A stretch of 64,000 nt of DNA, from positions 1,922,001 to 1,986,000 of the forward strand of contig QYRS01000006.1 in NCBI GenBank assembly GCA_006503535.1. Reading direction: 5' to 3'. The position numbers were made by a program, and so were the translations under genes. The DNA is from Arthrinium phaeospermum (Eukaryota; Ascomycota; Sordariomycetes; Amphisphaeriales; Apiosporaceae). The notes beneath the pieces were generated by a model. It ran no database searches, had not been told where the DNA came from, and saw nothing but the letters and a program-made list of their open reading frames with translations. How positions within the stretch are numbered: the stretch's first letter is position 1; every line of letters begins with the position of its first letter. Positions 33,175 through 43,929 of this stretch are shown here, piece by piece.

Positions 33175-34822
33175 CACCGCGACATCGAGCAAGCTTAGAG
33201 CAGAAGATGGGAATACTTGACGCCGGTATTGTTCGAAACCAATTCACACCAGACCAGCTTGGCTAATTGCACGCGTCTAGAGAGCTGTTTGGGCTTCAAC
33301 TACCTATCTTATCGCGTAGCGCGTTCCCTACGCTAACAAGTACTGTACATCCCGCCGATGCAGTGGTAGACTTCACCAAAAGTGAAGGCGGGCAGGCGGG
33401 GAATTTTTGATAGGCCAATCTGCCTGTCAACTAAAAACACCCACATCAGGAGGGGCTGAGGGGTGTCCAGGGGCGCAATTTGGCTCGCCTAGCTGACTTA
33501 ATTTGATTAGCACGTGCTGCTGGTTCCTGGCACTGGCAGCATGCAACGCAACCGTAATAATCACATCCGACAGTGTCATACCAACACCACACATCCAACG
33601 TGTTTCCTCGCATCCTGAGAGGTGCTGCTAACATGCCACTTCCAGTTGTTTACATACATAACCTACCATATATAGACGTAGCTGAACCTGAAGGCCATCA
33701 GCATCCAGTTGATGTCTCAACAGCGTCCCCCTTCGCGGCTACGAACCGTGGTGTTTTGGCCTCCATCATTGAAGCTTTCGTTGGTGTTTCTAGTATCCCA
33801 TGCCTGGCGCGCCAGCAGGAGGACCCCGTTTCAGTTCCTAGGCCTATGACAAGCTGCAACCTGCGTACGGGCTACGAGCTGAGCAAGCAGCACTCCATGT
33901 CATGAAGAAAATCAAACGCCCACGATCATGGTCTCGGCAGCGATTCCGACGCCAATTCGGGTAGAATTCTTGTTTCAGGGTCCTGAATTGAGCCTAGCAA
34001 ATCAAACAAATCAAACTTCAGCCAACAAGGGTCAACATGATGTTCCTAATGCAACGACAGCGTGGGATGAATACTGGGCCACGGCAGGCCACGGCACTTT
34101 GGCGGCAATAATGCTGCCCGCTATAGTGAGGATGGACGCCAGCAACCCTTGCAACCTCACTTTTGACAGCTCGAAACCGAACGTTGCAGACGCGGCAGTA
34201 CATCCTACATAAGGGAAACCCAATCGCCGCCGACCAGCCTGAATTTACCCCCTCGCTTTGCCATGTCAGTCCCCGCGTCCAGTTTGTCTTGCTGTTGTCG
34301 CACTCTTGGGCAGAGACAGATTCAGCCTCCAAACTGCTAATTTATACCAGTTATCATGGCTGACTAGTTCATGTCGCGGGCTCTGTCTGGGTGTGTCTCG
34401 AGTCGACCTTCTAGACCACGAGAAGGACATCGTCTGTCTTTTTTCTTCTATTACTTATTATTGTATTTCACTGGTGGTATCTGTCAATTTCTCCCTACTT
34501 TGTGTATGACTTACACATTCCACCAGTGGGCTCACTGGCCGTCTTTACTTTTTCTTCTCATTCTCTCGCTTGTATGCCGCGGAACTCGTGGCTAATCATA
34601 ATCCTCTAACACATCCATCCCATACGACACGCGGATAATTGTCCCTGTAACTCGTCGATCGGGCATTTGTCTTGTTTCCGCCCCCACATCCAATCAATTG
34701 AAGGGTCCGGCTCACTCCAGGTGTCAGGCGCGCTGCTGCAGGAGGCAGGAGAAGCAGGGACAGGTTTTAGTGCGCTAACACTCGAGCCCAGCCCGGCCCA
34801 TTGCCCCGAAGAGTCAGTCAGC
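33175..34822. other. Divergent intergenic region, about 1.6 kb
   Basis: Promoters of gamma-tubulin (minus) and the 34.8-kb gene (plus). Short frames only; a pyrimidine-rich stretch near 34430-34570 may mark the plus-strand transcription start. Confidence 0.5.
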
Positions 34823-36308
34823 ATGCAGGACCAAAATGTATCGGCGGCTCCCTTTTCGAGATCCGCCAGCATTTCTGGAGCTACTAGTCGACGCAACAAC
34901 AACAACAACGGCCACAGCAGCAGCAACAGCAGCAGCCTGACCGCCAACCACCCCGGTCAACGATCCAGACCCAGCACCAGCCACGGCGAGCGCGAAGGAA
35001 CCGCGCAGCCCGTGAAAGAGAGGCCCCGGCTCCTCACCAAAGAGCGCGACCGCAAACCTTCCTTCACAGGTCTCGTGCGCCGAGCCTCATTCTCGGGGAA
35101 GCGCCGAGGCAGTGTGTCGAATGGGACCGCGGGCGGACAGATTATTGTCGACGACACTGCACCACCTGCCCTTCCCGAGCACGCCCTCGCCAATGCTGCC
35201 AAGTACTCTAAAGAATACGAAATCACCACCGCACCCTCGCCCGCTTCCGTCGACTCGTTCAGCAGGATGTTGAGCCGCACCGCACCCACTTCCAATGGAT
35301 ACAATAACGCCGTGACGTCGCCGCCCATGCCGACGGAAAGGCACGGTTCCGTCAGTGCCCAGGGAGGATTGGGGCCGCAGAATGAGAGCAACATCATATT
35401 TCAGCACATCCAAGAGATTGCGAATAAGAGGATATCGACATTGGATTATTTACGCAAGGCGTACGCAACCCTCACTGAACTGCATGCATTGGCGCAAGGG
35501 AGTCCTTTTCTCGCTAACATTTCCCCCTCATAGTCACGAAGGCCGAGTTTACTGGTTCAACACCTTGCTATTCGATAAGCCCGACTTGGCTCGCATGCCC
35601 TACTTCGACTCGCGCAAACTAGCTCGCCGCGCGACAAATTACCTACTTCTGGGGCTATCTTTACCTACCGTCATTGACCTCAATTCGTCCACGCCGCTCG
35701 AGTTCCTCCGGTCTCTGAACACGCTCCTCACCGAGTTCGAATCCTTCCAGGCAATCCACACCGAAAACGGCGTCAATGCCTCCTCGCTATCGCGCGCACG
35801 CCTACCCCAGATGTTCCGCCGTGGCCCCGGCGGGAAAGGGCGGAGGACCTCGGGCGCCGGCGACCTGGGACAAATCCCCGAGGGGGGCGGGAATGCGGGA
35901 GGAGGGGGCGCCGGCGCCGGCGGCCTCTCCATGGGCAGCGGCAGCCTCGTGAACCAGACGCCCACGTCGGTCATCTCGTTCGGGCTCGGCGGCGAGGGCA
36001 ACGACCTCCTCCCCGGCGAGGAGTACACGCATCTGCTGACGCCCAGCCTGCCCTTCGACCCGGACTTCTTCGAGACGTTTGCTACGCTCTGCGACGTGCT
36101 CATCGACTGCTACACGCGGCTCATGAGCTTGATACCCAGCTCTCGAGAGTGCACGCCGCCCATTGCGGAGCTGTTCACCAAGGCCGATGCGAGGGTGCGC
36201 AAGATTATCATCCAGGGCGTGGTCAAGGAGTTTGAGGATTCGAGCCGGGCTGGCCTCAAGCAAGAGGTCGGCAACGTCAGCAAGGTTGTCTTGGGAGGGT
36301 TGATGTAA
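34823..36308 (+). CDS. Conserved fungal protein of unknown function (470 aa)
   Basis: Exons 34823-35460 and 35534-36308 (73-bp intron with GCTAAC branch site) join to 470 residues. The first 170 residues are Ser/Asn/Arg-rich and disordered, with basic stretches. The helical core starts at NIIFQHIQEIANKRISTLDYLRKAH-type sequence (shortened: QEIANKRISTLDYLRKA), then VYWFNTLLFDKPDLARMPYF and KLARRATNYLLLGLSLPTVID. A Gly-rich insertion near 330-360 interrupts the core. The C-terminal part (LPFDPDFFETFATLCDVLIDCY) is helical. The core looks strongly conserved in character, but I recall no function. Start chosen at the first in-frame ATG after stops. Confidence 0.8.
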
Positions 36309-38396
36309 GAAGAAGCAAATAAACAAACGGATGGGACCGGGCGGAAGGTATATATTCGACTTTAGGTGGGCAGCGATTTACTCAAGGGGGTACCGGCGTT
36401 CGATGAGGCATATCAGGGAGGCTACTATATCACGAAAACCATTGTATATACGATGGAGAGCACGCATCCAGTTTTACATACAGTTGCTCAGTACAGAGAA
36501 TCCAAGTTAATTTGTAAATGAACCATTTTGCTTGCATCTGCCTGTATGTATGTGGTCCTTGGGTTTGCATAGATGGCACGATGAGAATTATTCTTGAGTG
36601 AAGCATGGGATCATGTATCTTGTATTCTTTCTGAAAAAGGGTATCTTAACTATCTAGGGGATGGGAAATAGGACAGTCTGACACTTGCCAGATATGCCTG
36701 TATAATATTCAACCAGAAGAATGAATGTTCATCAGATACCATAACGCATTTTTTGTCGTCGTCGACACTTTGTGTCTCGGTGCTTGACTCTATTAAATGG
36801 TTCTCATCACATGAACGTAAAGCCCCCAGAACCCGCCAGTGGAGTGTTGAAGAACGTCGAAACGCATCAGATCAGAGGGATGAAAGGGGGGGCTTCCCAC
36901 GAAGCCCAGAGTGTAAAACATATCAGATCCGAAGCATTTCTCAGCTTCTTCAGTCCCCGACAAGAAAAAAAATCAAGATGATTTGAAGCCACCCTCGCAC
37001 CGAGAATAAGCCCCGTCGAGTTGCCACCTGCTTCAACACGAAGTTGAAGACGGGAGGTAATCGCATAACTTTTGGATCTCGACTAGATGGTTCCCAACTC
37101 GGCCTTGTAGCACCTCCCTCCCAGCTCCAGGCGGCCAGAAAGTCACCACCCGCACCGTCGCACGCGCGCCACAAACCCTCAGCCCGACACGAGAAGAGGC
37201 GGACTCATATCTTCGTCCATTGGGGCTCAACCCGCCGTAGCCAAGAGATGCGGCATTGCGCGACAGAAACGAATGGTTTTGGGATAACAATCCGGGGCAG
37301 AAAAGGGAAAGGGAAGAAAGGCGAGAGGTAAGGTGAGCCGCTGTGCTTTTATGGCGGCGCGTTTCCGCTCTTCTTTTCTTGAAAGAATCAAGAAAAGGTG
37401 TCCGGGGACTTTCTCCCAAAGCTTTGGTCTTCTGCAAGGAGAGATCGTGAAGATCTCTCTGTGTGTAGCTTCGATAGCGATTTTTCGGACGAGGGGTGGC
37501 TTGAAGGAGAAAGGGAAGAGGAAGGAAAGGCTGTCGGGAGAGCTTGGTTGAATTTTTATACAGAAATTTCAGAATGGGCCTGAAGCTTAGGTGGGTCTGC
37601 ATGTCTTTCGAGCCCACTAAATTCTGCACACCTGCCGTGAATCGCAGGCAGGTACACATATGCAGATACGCGGCATAAACCACCTACCTCATGGTGGTCA
37701 CTGCAATAAAGTCAACAAACCTCCCATTCTAAGACATCGAAAGAGCTCACCAAGGGGAATATATGTACAAAAGTTATCATGTATAATAAACAAATCCTTT
37801 TGCATCTTGTTCATGTGCTGGAGGTGTCATTGATGACAAGACCCGGGCTAACCAGATCTAAGCACGAAAGACCTCTTAGAGCTGCCAATGCTGGCATAAC
37901 ACTCAAATTGATGGGAATAAACAAGCACATATACACTTGTAGGATCAATAAATGCGCACCATCGCGGTCTAATAGCTGTTATTACAAATGTTACCAATCA
38001 GTCAAAGGTTGGCTACTTTTTCTTGGTGGTCGCATATCAATCAATCAAGGCCGTTTTCGTGCAAAATAGGTATGGAATGGACCATTGTCATGATTAGCGG
38101 GACGACATGCACCAAACCAGTATAAGTACCTGCCTAGCCCAGGGCCGGTTCGAGTCTTATCGTTTATCCGGGTACTGCTACCTACCAACCTACCTTAATC
38201 GGGTCGATCGCGTTGGGAGCTCTCAATTGACCAAAAATTAAAACGTAAGGCGCGACGAGGGTTGCCTACGACCGAGACAGCCTCAATTCCAGGAGCATCT
38301 CCAGCAACATCACTTAACAACAACCAACTGAATTCTCGACGGACTACTTTGCCCAAGATAGCGTCTCGGTGGAACATTTAGGAGAATTTGGACAAT
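36309..38396. other. Intergenic region, about 2.1 kb
   Basis: 3' flank of the preceding gene and promoter/5'UTR of Rae1. A 216-codon minus-strand frame at 37033-37683 crosses purine-rich sequence and shows no protein character. No repeat or RNA gene recognised. Confidence 0.5.
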
Positions 38397-39532
38397 ATGT
38401 CGTTGTTCGGCTCTGCTCCCGCGGCGTCGTCCTCGACCAACACCCAGGGCGACCTTTCCAAGGACGTCGCTCTCAACCAGCCCCCGGAGGACACCGTCAC
38501 CGACCTCGTCTTCTCTCCCACCGCGGAGATCCTGGCCGTCTCGAGTTGGGACAAGAAAGTTCGCGTGTACGAGATTGACAACTCCGGACAAAGTCAGGGC
38601 AAGCACGCCTACGACCACGACGCCCCTGTTTTCAGTGTCGACTTCTCCAAGGTAAGGTTTTCTTCTGGTTTCCCGTCCTATTTGCCAACAACACACTCAC
38701 ATGGCTTGTATAGGATGGCTCAAAACTCGTGTCCGCCGGCGCCGACAAAATGGCGAAGCTCTGCGACCTCGGCGGTAACCTCCAAGCGCAACAAGTAGCC
38801 GCTCACGATCAACCCATCAAGTGCGCCAAGTTCTTCGAGTCACCACAGTCGAATAGCACCATGCTGGTCACTGGCAGCTGGGATAAGACGATCAAATACT
38901 GGGATCTCCGACAGAGCACGCCCGTCGGCACCGTTACCGCGCAGGAGCGAATCTACTCGATGGACGTCCGCAACAACCTCCTCGTCATCGGCACCGCAGA
39001 CCGCTACATCAACGTCGTGAACCTGCAGGATCCTCTCAAGTTCTACAAGACGATCCAGAGTCCGCTCAAGTGGCAGACGCGCGTGGTCAGCTGCTTCACC
39101 GATGCTTCGGGCTTCGCGGTCGGCTCCATCGAGGGCCGTTGCGCCATCCAATACGTCGAGGAGAAGGACGCGACCTCGAACTTCAGTTTCAAGTGCCACC
39201 GCGACCCCCCGCAGGGCAACGTCACCAACGTCTATAGCGTTAACGATATTTCCTTCCACCCCCAGCATGGCACCTTCTCGACCGCCGGGAGCGACGGCAC
39301 GTTCCATTTCTGGGACAAGGACGCCAAGCACCGTCTCAAGGGCTACCCGACCGTGGGTGGCAGCATCGTGGCCACCACCTTCAACAACTCGGGCAGCATC
39401 TTCGCCTACGCCGTCGGCTACGACTGGAGCAAGGGCCACCAGGGCAACAGCCCCCAGTACCCCAACAAGGTGATGCTGCACCCCGTCCAGGGCGACGAGT
39501 GCAAGCCTCGCCCCAGTGTCAAGAAGCGATAG
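38397..39532 (+). CDS. rae1: mRNA export factor Rae1/Gle2 (WD40)
   Basis: Nuclear-pore-associated beta-propeller that binds Nup98 (GLEBS) and supports mRNA export and spindle function. Exons 38397-38651 and 38714-39532 give 357 residues, close to yeast Gle2. Seven WD40 blades can be followed: DTVTDLVFSPTAEILAVSSWD, KVRVYEID, LVSAGADKMAKLCDL, LVTGSWDKTIKYWDLR, LLVIGTADRYINVVNL, GSIEGRCAIQY and FSTAGSDGTFHFWDKD. The C-terminal YDWSKGHQGNSPQYPNKVMLH is diagnostic of the Rae1 subfamily. The start ATG follows GGACAAT. Confidence 0.96.
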
Positions 39533-40028
39533 AACGTCCTAAGGGATAGTGTGCAGCGGCCTCAGGGCTTGGTGTAATGGTCGTTCGGATCAGCCCTTTA
39601 ATACGAAAACAAGGTGATTCACGGGCATAGGCGTTTACGGATACGGCATGAGAGATGATTTTATTTGCAGTCGTTGCCTCCATAGGAATACCATTTGACA
39701 TAGCGATTCCTTGCTAATTGTGACTCCGCACGTGCCTTTTGCCGTCTGGGGCATGCCATGTACACAATGATGAGATGACTTGACAAGCCGTACACTACTT
39801 ATATTACCCACCTTCGACCGAGTATCACATATTAATGGGCTTGATAATCAATATCTCACAAACCTCCCACCTACCAATCTTCGGTATTAATAACATTGCC
39901 CCCCTTGGGGTAAACAGGATGGCCTAAAAGTTATCGAATCAGCAGTAAATACATTCATGACTTTATAAGACGGGGAAACGAGGAATAAATACAGGAATAG
40001 ATTGAATTACAGTCCGAATGTAGCTTAC
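39533..40028. other. Convergent intergenic region
   Basis: 3' flanks of Rae1 and the trypsin-like gene. A GTAAGC donor directly after the trypsin-like stop codon (40028) hints at a 3'UTR intron. Nothing else seen. Confidence 0.5.
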
Positions 40029-42181
40029 CTATATGAAAGAGCTGTCGTCATCAGGAGGTGCCGAGGGTTTAGGGTCTGTTGCGGTTAGTATTCGCCCTTG
40101 TCACTTTTGGTCCTTCCTGGAAGTACTCACCTAACTTGAATACGGAAATTTCTGGATAGTAACCTGAACCACGTGCCCCTGATCCCGTCCTAGTACGGAC
40201 TGGAATTGGTGTAGCCGACTGATGAGATGCAACGTTGATGAACGCGCGAACATGATATTTCCGCTGACCTAGTGGCAATGGTGCACGCATTGATGAATCT
40301 CCAATCCTCACTGCCGATCGGCGGAGCCAAGAATTAGACAATACTTGATCACCGCCTGGTCCAGGAGACTGTGTTCCGTGTATACTTTGGGGCCTCTTTG
40401 AACTGCCAGCTATGGGCGATCCAGAACGCCCCCTGCTTCTTCTCCCGCGTGTGATCAAAGGTGCCACTTTTTCATGAATTTGTCGAGATGCCGTCACTGT
40501 TGATCTTGCTTTGGAAGGAATCGATGGAGCTTCTGTCCTGTCTGGATCTTGGATTTCCTTATCGGAAGCATCCCGATCTCCAATGGTAGCATGAGCGAGA
40601 GCAAACATCTCCTTTTCGTCACTCGCAATTTCGGTAGACTCTGATTCTAGGTCTTCAAGCAACACCCTCAGGGCGGCATAATCAAACTTCATTATTTCCA
40701 GAAGTTTTCCGACTTCGGTGGCTTTACCACGTTTTATCGATCTAAGGAAATATCGGGCAACAATATCGCTGGCGGAAGCTTGCAAGCTCTTTTCAGATAT
40801 TGCATGGTCTAGACGGTCCCTCCATAGCCTCGAATCTGGCGGATGGGCGTGTAGGACGTTCAGTAGCGTGACGAATGGAAGCGGCATCGATATTTGGGTG
40901 GATGTCCCAAAGCGATGGCGTACCTTTGCCATAAGATCTGCAAAGGGGACAATGTAAGCGGTGCCGGGAGATGCCGCGGTCACTGACCCAATAACAGAGT
41001 CGTTTGATATGTCGACCACCCAAGACCCGGAATCCCCCAATTGTATTACTATCGCATGGTTAACTCAATCTTATGATGTAATTGTGGTGGTAGTAAGAGA
41101 TTATCTTACATTCGTTGGGTTGTAGTTGTGCGGTCCAGACTTCCTGCGAGTCACCACTCTCTTGCACAAGAAAGGATATGTTTCGGGACATCGTCCCCAT
41201 TCTCGTGGTACCTGAGAGTATTGAAACCGGGAATCGGTCTACTTCCTCGGAGAAATCCATAATGTATCGTAACTGTGACGTTGTGCCAGACGACCCGGGC
41301 AATATGTAGGAATTCGGAAGCTTGCATGAGGGATGTACAGGAATAAGCGCCTAGTCACCGAGCAGAACAACTTCTTCCTGCTTCGGAAGCCAGTTCGTCT
41401 CGGAACTATCATGTTCGTCGGACGTCGTGGTTGTTTCACCGGTCGTTTTGATGTCCCAGCTGTCGGCTCTACTACCATCATTGCTCCAGCTGTCTATAAC
41501 TAGAGGTGGTTCTAGTTCAATGTTCTCATTCCCAAGAAGAGTTCTTTCTGAAGAGGAGCTGTTGCTATCGCTTGTTCTCCCACCAGAGCTTTGATGGTCT
41601 CGGTCGTTGTCATGGACGATAGTGGTAGCGTATGAACGGCCATCAATTTCAACAATGCCACCGATTGTAGACTTTGAGATGATATCCGCCCGAAACATGT
41701 TCCAACGAAGAATACTGCCAGCCAACGTGTTTGGGTTATGGGCGATTTTGAACGAACTCGATACGGTTCTCGGGCCCACCAGCTGAATGCGTGTGGTACT
41801 GAAGCACAATTTTAGAGGGTCGGAATACCGGCGACAATGTGCTTGGGTCAGGACTTCGTGGGATTGAATGATTTGATCATGATTTTTCAAGCCATTTAGG
41901 CAGATGCGAACTTCGGGAGACCCGTTTGTTTTCACTAAGGTCGAGCGGAGCAGGACTAGGAAGGTGTTGACCCGCGGCCTCTCAATTGTAGGGAATAAAT
42001 CAGCATAGTTGCTACTGAGAAAGTTGGTGAAGCATTGCAGTGTATCTTTTTGGTCAGAGGTAAAATCTTCGCCTCGATGGGCTATGAGGTTGATGGAAGA
42101 GGCAGTAGTGAACGTTGTCAGCCTCTCCTTCAAGTCGAAACGGACAGCGACATGGATCTCATTCATCTCACGATCATGCAT
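40029..42181 (-). pseudogene. Trypsin-like protease-domain protein, interrupted by an in-frame TAG
   Basis: A fungal family with a chymotrypsin/trypsin-like domain. The catalytic elements are visible: STIGGIVEIDGRSYATTIVH (His190 of the first segment), an Asp in LLGD just before ALI, and the nucleophile in LIQLGDSGSWVVD. The frame from 42181 stops at TAG (41351-41353) between the Asp and Ala-Leu-Ile, then stays open in the same frame through ILPGSSGTTSQLRYIMDF. Introns 41109-41049 (splits Leu of NELIQLGDSG) and 40130-40076 (TACTAAC branch; gives C-terminus DPKPSAPPDDDSSFI, stop at 40029). The TAG separates the His/Asp part from the Ser part. The 5' end is uncertain: an acceptor CCAG precedes AALTKSMHDRE near 42211, so upstream exons may exist. 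Confidence 0.65.
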
Positions 42182-42760
42182 GGACTTGGTGAGTGCGGCC
42201 TGGTATGAATAAACGTCAGCAGAGTCTCGTTACTAATCGAATGCCATGGAATGCGCACACTCAACATGACCATGGCTCTTGTTACCGCAGTTCCAGTCGT
42301 CGGATGGTGTTGTACCCCAAGATACCAGAGTGCACCCGGGAATGAAGTTGTTACAAAGGGTACTGGCCATCTCGTTTCTATTCTTGATTTGGAGGTGTTT
42401 GGTGGGCGGAGGGGTAATGAACGCGATCACAGCTAGGCCAATCGCCTGTCATGACTGTGACCGAAGGAGGGCAGTAGAGAGGCAAGGACTAACAATGGAA
42501 TCCTAATGGATCATGCGTTCATCATCAGGCTGGCGGGGTTTAATGGTCTTCCCACTGCACACACTTGCTGATGGCCCAATAGGCATCGACCAAGTGTGCC
42601 TCGCAGGCTGCCCCGATGAGAGAACCGTACCACGACAGATAGGCTGTGTTGGTACGTCGAGGCTGTGGCGACCGGGAAAGATTATATGAAATACGTCTTC
42701 CATGTAAAACCCCAAACATTCACTGCCTAGTGCTTCACCCGTCAAATTGATTTCGCGAAA
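42182..42760. promoter_or_regulatory. Shared divergent promoter region
   Basis: 579 bp between the start of the trypsin-like gene and the membrane-anchored partner on the opposite strand. It may contain an upstream exon of the trypsin-like gene (a GTAACA donor at about 42282 and CTGAC/CCAG near 42211 fit an intron). No specific binding sites recognised. Confidence 0.4.
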
Positions 42761-43929
42761 ATGGAGTTGTTGCGAATACAACCTGCTCTGTCAGTAGAAC
42801 GTTTTGTCCAATCAGCATGGGGTGTCTACGATATTACCAGCGTCGACCGCAAAAGCCTGACGCATTACATTGCTTATATTAACAAAGAAATCCATGCTAC
42901 CTGCCTTGAGGAAAGAATACCCGCGAACGTCGACGAGTGGGCAAAGCTTATCTGGTTGCTGAAGACGCGACCGAATGTCCCTCGAGAAGAACTCCTTCAA
43001 GATCAGGGATTGGCCCTTCCGGAATCTGTTCTTGACACCATGGTCCAGATCATGTTTTCTATTGCAACCTTACCTAGCAGTGTCATCGGCGGTCAGCTCT
43101 TTCGCCCTCGATGGAAGCCCGACGAAAGCGTCACCATGCTTGTCAGTCGTATCTTTCCACAACGACTTCCCGACGACATTGCTCCAGATACCCAAAAGGT
43201 CAAGATGCAAAAACTGTCAGTAATCTACATTACTAAATATACGCAAGTTAAAATTCAATGGACGGACTATCTGTCAGACCACTTGCTCTTGTCTACCGGG
43301 ATCAATTGGAAGACGCTCTATATTTTCCAACACCCAGCATTCATTCGCGCCGCCTTGCGAAGCCTCGAGGACATAAATGCAGCTACAGATACAGAAGCAC
43401 TGTCTCGGTATGCTTACATTACCCGACTTGTCGAAGTTTGCCTGTCGCTGACGATGTTCTCAGGGGCTGCTTGCCGCTGAAATTAATGAAGGAAACATTA
43501 GCTACACTGTATGTCTTGTTTCCGTCGGCCGACAAAAGTTCATACAACTTTCTATCGAATGAGGTCAAAAAGTACCACCTGGATACCTCGCTGCTAGACC
43601 CACCGCCCCCTGATCATTCGTACCACGAAACCCAACTAGACGTTCTTCTACCTAGGAGCGTGTCAGCACTTTACAAAAGATTTCCATACTGGGGGGAGAG
43701 GTTGTATGACCTTTGGAGCGAGGCAGAAGACCCGACGCCCATCACCACCGTAGGCAAATGGTCGGACAGTAAGAAATCAGGGAGATATGTCTATTGGGCA
43801 AGTTTTGTGGCACTGGTTATTGCTATTCTCTTCGGCATCGCGGCGACAATTCTGGCCGCCCTGCAAGTGTGGATTAGTTACTGTAGTTGGATTGATGACC
43901 CCAGCCGGCCTCTTTGCTCGGGACATTAA
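42761..43929 (+). CDS. Fungal accessory-family protein with C-terminal membrane anchor
   Basis: Exons 42761-43407 and 43464-43929 (56-bp intron, GTATGC donor, GCTGAC branch) give 370 residues. The sequence fits a multicopy, fungal-specific family of unknown function recognised by WLLKTRPNVPREEL near the N-terminus, KIQWTDYLSDHLLLS in the middle (family form IEWTxxLxxHL), and a C-terminal membrane helix followed by an aromatic tail (YVYWASFVALVIAILFG, ALQVWISYCSW). This recognition is from memory of similar hypothetical proteins in Sordariomycetes and has no biochemical meaning attached. It is transcribed divergently from the trypsin-like gene. Confidence 0.75.

Noticed and set aside
37033..37683. 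216-codon minus-strand frame
   Set aside because: Runs through purine/pyrimidine-biased sequence upstream of Rae1; low-complexity, no conserved-looking segment.
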